A stretch of 64,000 nucleotides of DNA from Rariglobus sp967755175 (GTDB lineage Bacteria; Verrucomicrobiota; Verrucomicrobiia; Opitutales; Opitutaceae): positions 1-64,000 of the forward strand of contig CBRAFO010000007.1 of NCBI GenBank assembly GCA_967755175.1, written 5' to 3'. Positions 60,630-64,000 of the stretch are shown here, in pieces; position 1 is the stretch's first letter; every line of letters begins with the position of its first letter. Below the pieces are notes generated by a model. That model was not told the origin of the DNA. It searched no databases and saw nothing but the letters and a program-made list of their open reading frames with translations. The position numbers were made by a program, and so were the translations under genes.

Positions 60630-62963
60630 TCAGTTGGAGCTCTCGATCCGATCGCTCACGCGAAAGTAATCGAAGTCCACGCAACCTCCGAGATATCGCG
60701 TCGAGTAATAGAATAGACCGAAGCGATAACCCATGAAGTGTGGCCAGTCGTAGACCATCTGTAGGGTATCGCCGATACGCGTCCAACGCTTGCCATCGAG
60801 GCTGTAGTAAAATGCGGCCTTGTCGGTTTTTTCGCGGAAGTCGCAGTCCACCTTTAGATATACGCGAACCGCGTCTAGCGGCAGCGTTTCGATCACCTTG
60901 CCGAAGGCGTCGTCCTTTTTCTCGGCTCGCTGCATGACCAGGTATTTTTTCAAGCCCTGCTGTTTCACGCCGACGAAGCCGTATTGGTTCTGATAGGAAG
61001 AGAGGCCGGCAACGTCGCCGTCGTTCATGTTGCGAATCTCGATCGCGGTCTCGGCTGAACTGGTCGGGCCGAAGGTGCGCTGGGTAAGCGTGTTTCTTGC
61101 CTCGTGAATGTGGCGCGAGATAGAACCGGATTTCAGGCGCAAGAACCCGGGACGTTCGGTGAGCGACCAGAGGTTGTTGTTCGGATTGTGATTCCACTGC
61201 CACTGGAGCTTCAGATTGGAGCCATTGTAGCCATATTCGTTAGCCGCTAGGCGATCGGTCAGCGCATCCTCGACAAGGACAACATTATCAATCGACAGAT
61301 CAAAAAGATGCTTCGCCTTGTTCTCATCGGCGGAGAGATCTCCAATCGGTCCCCATGCACTTTCGATAAAGAAAATCGAATGCTGGATGTCGGCAGCGAC
61401 TGGCACGGTGAAGCGACCCGAGACAGGGGTCCACTGGCCCTTTTTCACTGCTTGATCTTGAATGACGATGAACGCGTCGCCGTTGCGGACGGTAAGACGG
61501 ATGACGCGGTCGTCAGCCACCACCACGCGTTGGCCCGAAGCATCCGTGTAGTCGTCATATTTCACACGAACCGAGGCCGTGTAGCTGGCACCTGGCTTGA
61601 GCTTGCCGCTAATATTTTGGACCGGGCCGGCGATGAAGGACTCTCGACGCTTTACCTGCAGGACCCGGTTGCCGTCGCTTTCGCGCATGATGCCGAGTTT
61701 AGCGAGGTGCTCGCCGCCGTTGACGCTCCACAAGTCCGCGGTGTCCGATTCGAAGTCACTGCCTGCAATCAGGTTCGCCGTGGCGGAAGCGGAGGCGAGT
61801 TGGTTCAGTTCGGAATGTGAAATTCCGGCAGTGATGCCAGTGCCCAGCTCCTTATCCGAAAACAGGTGACGCACCGGGCCGTTGTTAAACTCGTCGGACT
61901 CGACGATGTTGGTTTTGGGCGCTTGGGCTTTGCCGGGCAAGGGCAGGATCTCGTCCACGCTCGCTCCATCGTGGCCGAGCACCGGCCAGCCATCAGCCGT
62001 CCACTCGACGGGAATGAGCACCGGGATCCGCCCAACCGCGCCGGTATCCTGGAAAAGCAGCGCATACCACTTCCCGTCGGGCGTATCGACCAAACCGCCT
62101 TGGGCGACACCGGAGGACGGCAGGACGATTTTGCCGTTCTTGTCCTTGATATCGCCCGAGAAGATCTTGCGCGCCTCCCAAGAGGACGGGTCGTTGATGT
62201 CCTTGCCGCGCCAGATGCTTTCGACCCGCCGCTCGCGAAGCTCGATCACCGGGAGGTAATAATAATCGCCTCGCTTGAAAGCATGCGCTCCCTCGACCCA
62301 GTTCTTGTTCCCATCGTGACTCATGGGCTTTTTCCAGAACTTTTCCGGACCGAGCGTCACTTTATAAGTCTTCGGCTCGACAAACATCTGGCGGTAGTGA
62401 TGGCCGTCCTGCCCGTAGAACACGTAACGGTTCTCTCCGTCGAGGATCAGCCCGGGGTCGTAGCATTTATCAACTACATCGCAGCGCCACTGGCCCTTCT
62501 CTATGTTGTCGGTCGAAAAGATGTAGGACTGATTGGTGGTGTTGCAGGCGTTGATAACAAAAAAACGTTTCAGTTTTTCGTCGTAACGGATGTTGGAGGC
62601 CCACGAGCCACTCGCGTAGTCGTTCTTGCCGTTTTTGAGCGAGAAGGCATCGCTGCGGTCAATCTGGGCGTAACAGTAACTCGCAAGCTCCCAATTCACC
62701 AAGTCCTTGGACTTCATGACCGGAATGCCCGGCGACATGTGCATGGTGGTGCTCACCATGTAGTAGGTGTCACCGGCGCGGGTCACGCAGAGGTCGGGCA
62801 CGTCGGCGTAAATGACCGGATTGGAGAAGGTGCCATCGCCGCGGTCGGAAACGGGAAACGCCTGCGCGTCGGCAGGAGCAAAAAAACAACCCACGGTCAC
62901 CGCAAGTGCCAGCGAGGAAACGACCGGGTCACCGATCTTGAGGAATGAAAATATTGAACGCAT
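60630..62963 (-). CDS. GH43 beta-xylosidase-like protein with inserted CBM4_9-type module
   Basis: A 777-aa secreted protein (signal peptide to about residue 35). The GH43 propeller (about 45-345) shows D54 (IYADVPDL), D169 (CYDPG) and E225 (WVEGAHAFK) as base, pKa modulator and acid. At residue 356, where the C-terminal sandwich normally begins (SDEFN), a CBM4_9-like module is spliced in (about 397-565, NLIAGSDFESD to IDNVVLVED). The sandwich then restarts (LAANEYGYN, LKLQWQWNHNP) and runs to the end. Compared with the neighbour at 62998, which has the uninterrupted order, this is a domain insertion. Likely a beta-xylosidase or arabinofuranosidase. Confidence 0.9.
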   Translation of the reverse strand: MRSIFSFLKIGDPVVSSLALAVTVGCFFAPADAQAFPVSDRGDGTFSNPVIYADVPDLCVTRAGDTYYMVSTTMHMSPGIPVMKSKDLVNWELASYCYAQIDRSDAFSLKNGKNDYASGSWASNIRYDEKLKRFFVINACNTTNQSYIFSTDNIEKGQWRCDVVDKCYDPGLILDGENRYVFYGQDGHHYRQMFVEPKTYKVTLGPEKFWKKPMSHDGNKNWVEGAHAFKRGDYYYLPVIELRERRVESIWRGKDINDPSSWEARKIFSGDIKDKNGKIVLPSSGVAQGGLVDTPDGKWYALLFQDTGAVGRIPVLIPVEWTADGWPVLGHDGASVDEILPLPGKAQAPKTNIVESDEFNNGPVRHLFSDKELGTGITAGISHSELNQLASASATANLIAGSDFESDTADLWSVNGGEHLAKLGIMRESDGNRVLQVKRRESFIAGPVQNISGKLKPGASYTASVRVKYDDYTDASGQRVVVADDRVIRLTVRNGDAFIVIQDQAVKKGQWTPVSGRFTVPVAADIQHSIFFIESAWGPIGDLSADENKAKHLFDLSIDNVVLVEDALTDRLAANEYGYNGSNLKLQWQWNHNPNNNLWSLTERPGFLRLKSGSISRHIHEARNTLTQRTFGPTSSAETAIEIRNMNDGDVAGLSSYQNQYGFVGVKQQGLKKYLVMQRAEKKDDAFGKVIETLPLDAVRVYLKVDCDFREKTDKAAFYYSLDGKRWTRIGDTLQMVYDWPHFMGYRFGLFYYSTRYLGGCVDFDYFRVSDRIESSN

Positions 62964-62997
62964 AGGGATAGGGCGGGCGGATGGGGCAGGCCGTTGG

Positions 62998-64000
62998 TCA
63001 GCTACCGTCTTTCGTCCCTTGCCCGATCCGGTAGTAGTCGAAGTCCACTCGGCCGCCGGCGGTCTTGGTCGAATAATAGAAGAGGGCGAAGCGATAACCC
63101 ATGAAGTGCGGAACGGTGTATTTAAGGGCCGAGGGGCGACCGATAGGGGTCCATGATTTGCCGTCGAGGCTGTAGGAGAAGCGCGCGAGTTCAGGCGCGG
63201 GCGCGAATTCGCATTCGACCTTGAGGTGAACGGTTTTGCCGGAGAGGGGGACGGAGGCGATTTCCTCGGGAGTGTCGGAGTCGGCGCTCACCATGACGAG
63301 AGAGCGGGTGCTTCCGCTCATCTTTACGCCCACAAAACCATAGCGTTTCTGAAATGCGGCGATGCCGGCATAGTCGCCGTCTTTCATGCCGCTCACGTCG
63401 ATGCTGGTGGCCGCGGAACTGCTAGGACCAAAGGTGCGCTGGGTGAGGGTATTCCTGGCCTCTGGCAGGGTGGAAACGACCCGGTTGGTGATGATGCTCA
63501 GGTAGCCCGGGCGCGCGGTGAGCGACCAGTAACGAGGCTCGGGATTGTGATTCCATTGCCAGGCGAGGGGCAGGTTGGGGTCGCCGGGCCGGCGGTTGAA
63601 TTCGTCGGAGGCGACGATGCCGGAGGCACCGGAGGCGCCCTGTCCGCCAGCGGGGATATTGAGCATCATGGGCGCCTTGCCGTCTTCGCCGAGAACGGGC
63701 CAGCCGTCTTTCCACGTCACGGGCACGAGGTAAGGGACGCGACCGACGGAGTCGTTGTCCTTGAAAACGTAGGCATACCATTTGCCTTCCGGGGTGTCGA
63801 TCAGGCCGCCCTGGGCGATACCGCGATCATCGAGCACGATGCGACCCTCATAGGGACCGGTGAGTGTGTCGGCGCGGTGGACGATGACGGTGCGCGCCCA
63901 GCGGGTCCCGGGCGAGGCGATGTTAACGAGGTAGTAGCGGCCGTTGATCTTGAAAAGCTGCGTGCCCTCGCCTTTGAGCCCTCCCTGGTCGGCGCCGAAG
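62998..64000 (-). CDS. GH43 beta-xylosidase-like protein, 5' end outside the window
   Basis: The reading frame is open from the window edge to the stop at 62998-63000, giving the last 333 or so residues. The visible part starts GADQGGLKGEGTQLFKINGRYY (the Glu of GEGTQLFKI is the expected acid), continues with the last propeller blades (GIAQGGLIDTPEGKWYAYVF) and the C-terminal GH43 sandwich (ASDEFNRRPGDPNLPLAWQWNHNPEPRYW to YFALFYYSTK-like end). It is a paralogue of 60630-62963 without the inserted CBM. It lies 34 bases upstream of that gene on the same strand, so both are in one operon. The signal peptide and base Asp are not visible. Confidence 0.9.
   Translation of the reverse strand, partial: FGADQGGLKGEGTQLFKINGRYYLVNIASPGTRWARTVIVHRADTLTGPYEGRIVLDDRGIAQGGLIDTPEGKWYAYVFKDNDSVGRVPYLVPVTWKDGWPVLGEDGKAPMMLNIPAGGQGASGASGIVASDEFNRRPGDPNLPLAWQWNHNPEPRYWSLTARPGYLSIITNRVVSTLPEARNTLTQRTFGPSSSAATSIDVSGMKDGDYAGIAAFQKRYGFVGVKMSGSTRSLVMVSADSDTPEEIASVPLSGKTVHLKVECEFAPAPELARFSYSLDGKSWTPIGRPSALKYTVPHFMGYRFALFYYSTKTAGGRVDFDYYRIGQGTKDGS

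Overview
The window looks like the chromosome of a verrucomicrobium, most likely of the Opitutus type (Opitutaceae). The reasons are a GC-rich genome, a PEP-CTERM surface protein with autotransporter-type beta-strand repeats, a very large Verru_Chthon cassette A (PilX-like) protein, huge LamG/FN3 modular lyases, many secreted glycoside hydrolases, and start codons that mostly lack a Shine-Dalgarno sequence and instead follow C/T-rich leaders. This assignment is an inference from gene content. No rRNA, tRNA, CRISPR array or intact insertion sequence was seen.

Layout. (1) 0-2 kb: an Asp/Asn beta-hydroxylase converges on a sulfotransferase and a small Nif11-like protein, with a REP-like inverted repeat between them. 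(2) 2.3-6 kb: a two-component pair, a propeller/Y_Y_Y sensor kinase and a NarL-type regulator. (3) 6.2-13.1 kb: surface and export genes, comprising a PEP-CTERM protein, an unknown, Verru_Chthon A and an exported unknown. (4) 13.2-25.8 kb: two giant alginate-lyase-domain proteins (2586 and 1600 aa) with repeated LamG and FN3 modules, closed by a strong terminator. (5) 26.2-26.7 kb: a type II toxin-antitoxin pair. (6) 26.9-44.4 kb: a LacI-type regulator divergent from a run of secreted hydrolases (GH51, GH43, GH35, GH43, GH59, a membrane-anchored alginate-lyase-family protein, a GH43-GH43 fusion, GH43-F5/8C), ending in a broken GH31 gene. (7) 44.4-45.4 kb: an AT-rich, palindrome-rich gap. (8) 45.4-59.1 kb: a redox cluster made of a LodA/GoxA-type CTQ oxidase, its LodB flavoprotein, a 2028-aa multicopper oxidase, a YncE-like propeller, a tandem SCO1/SenC protein and a cytochrome c/periplasmic-binding-protein fusion. 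(9) 59.1-64 kb: a truncated GH43 remnant followed by three minus-strand GH43 genes, the last running off the window.

How they work together. Region 6 has the enzyme set expected for stripping arabinose, galactose and xylose from pectin side chains or arabinogalactan-type glycans, probably under control of the divergent LacI regulator. Regions 4 and 6 share the same lyase domain in three formats. Region 8 is the most unusual part. LodB should build the cysteine tryptophylquinone of the LodA-like oxidase. The SCO domains could supply copper to the giant oxidase and the cytochrome could carry electrons. The cluster sits between two broken glycosidase genes (GH31 on the left, GH43 on the right), which suggests that it was inserted into, or rearranged within, a carbohydrate locus.
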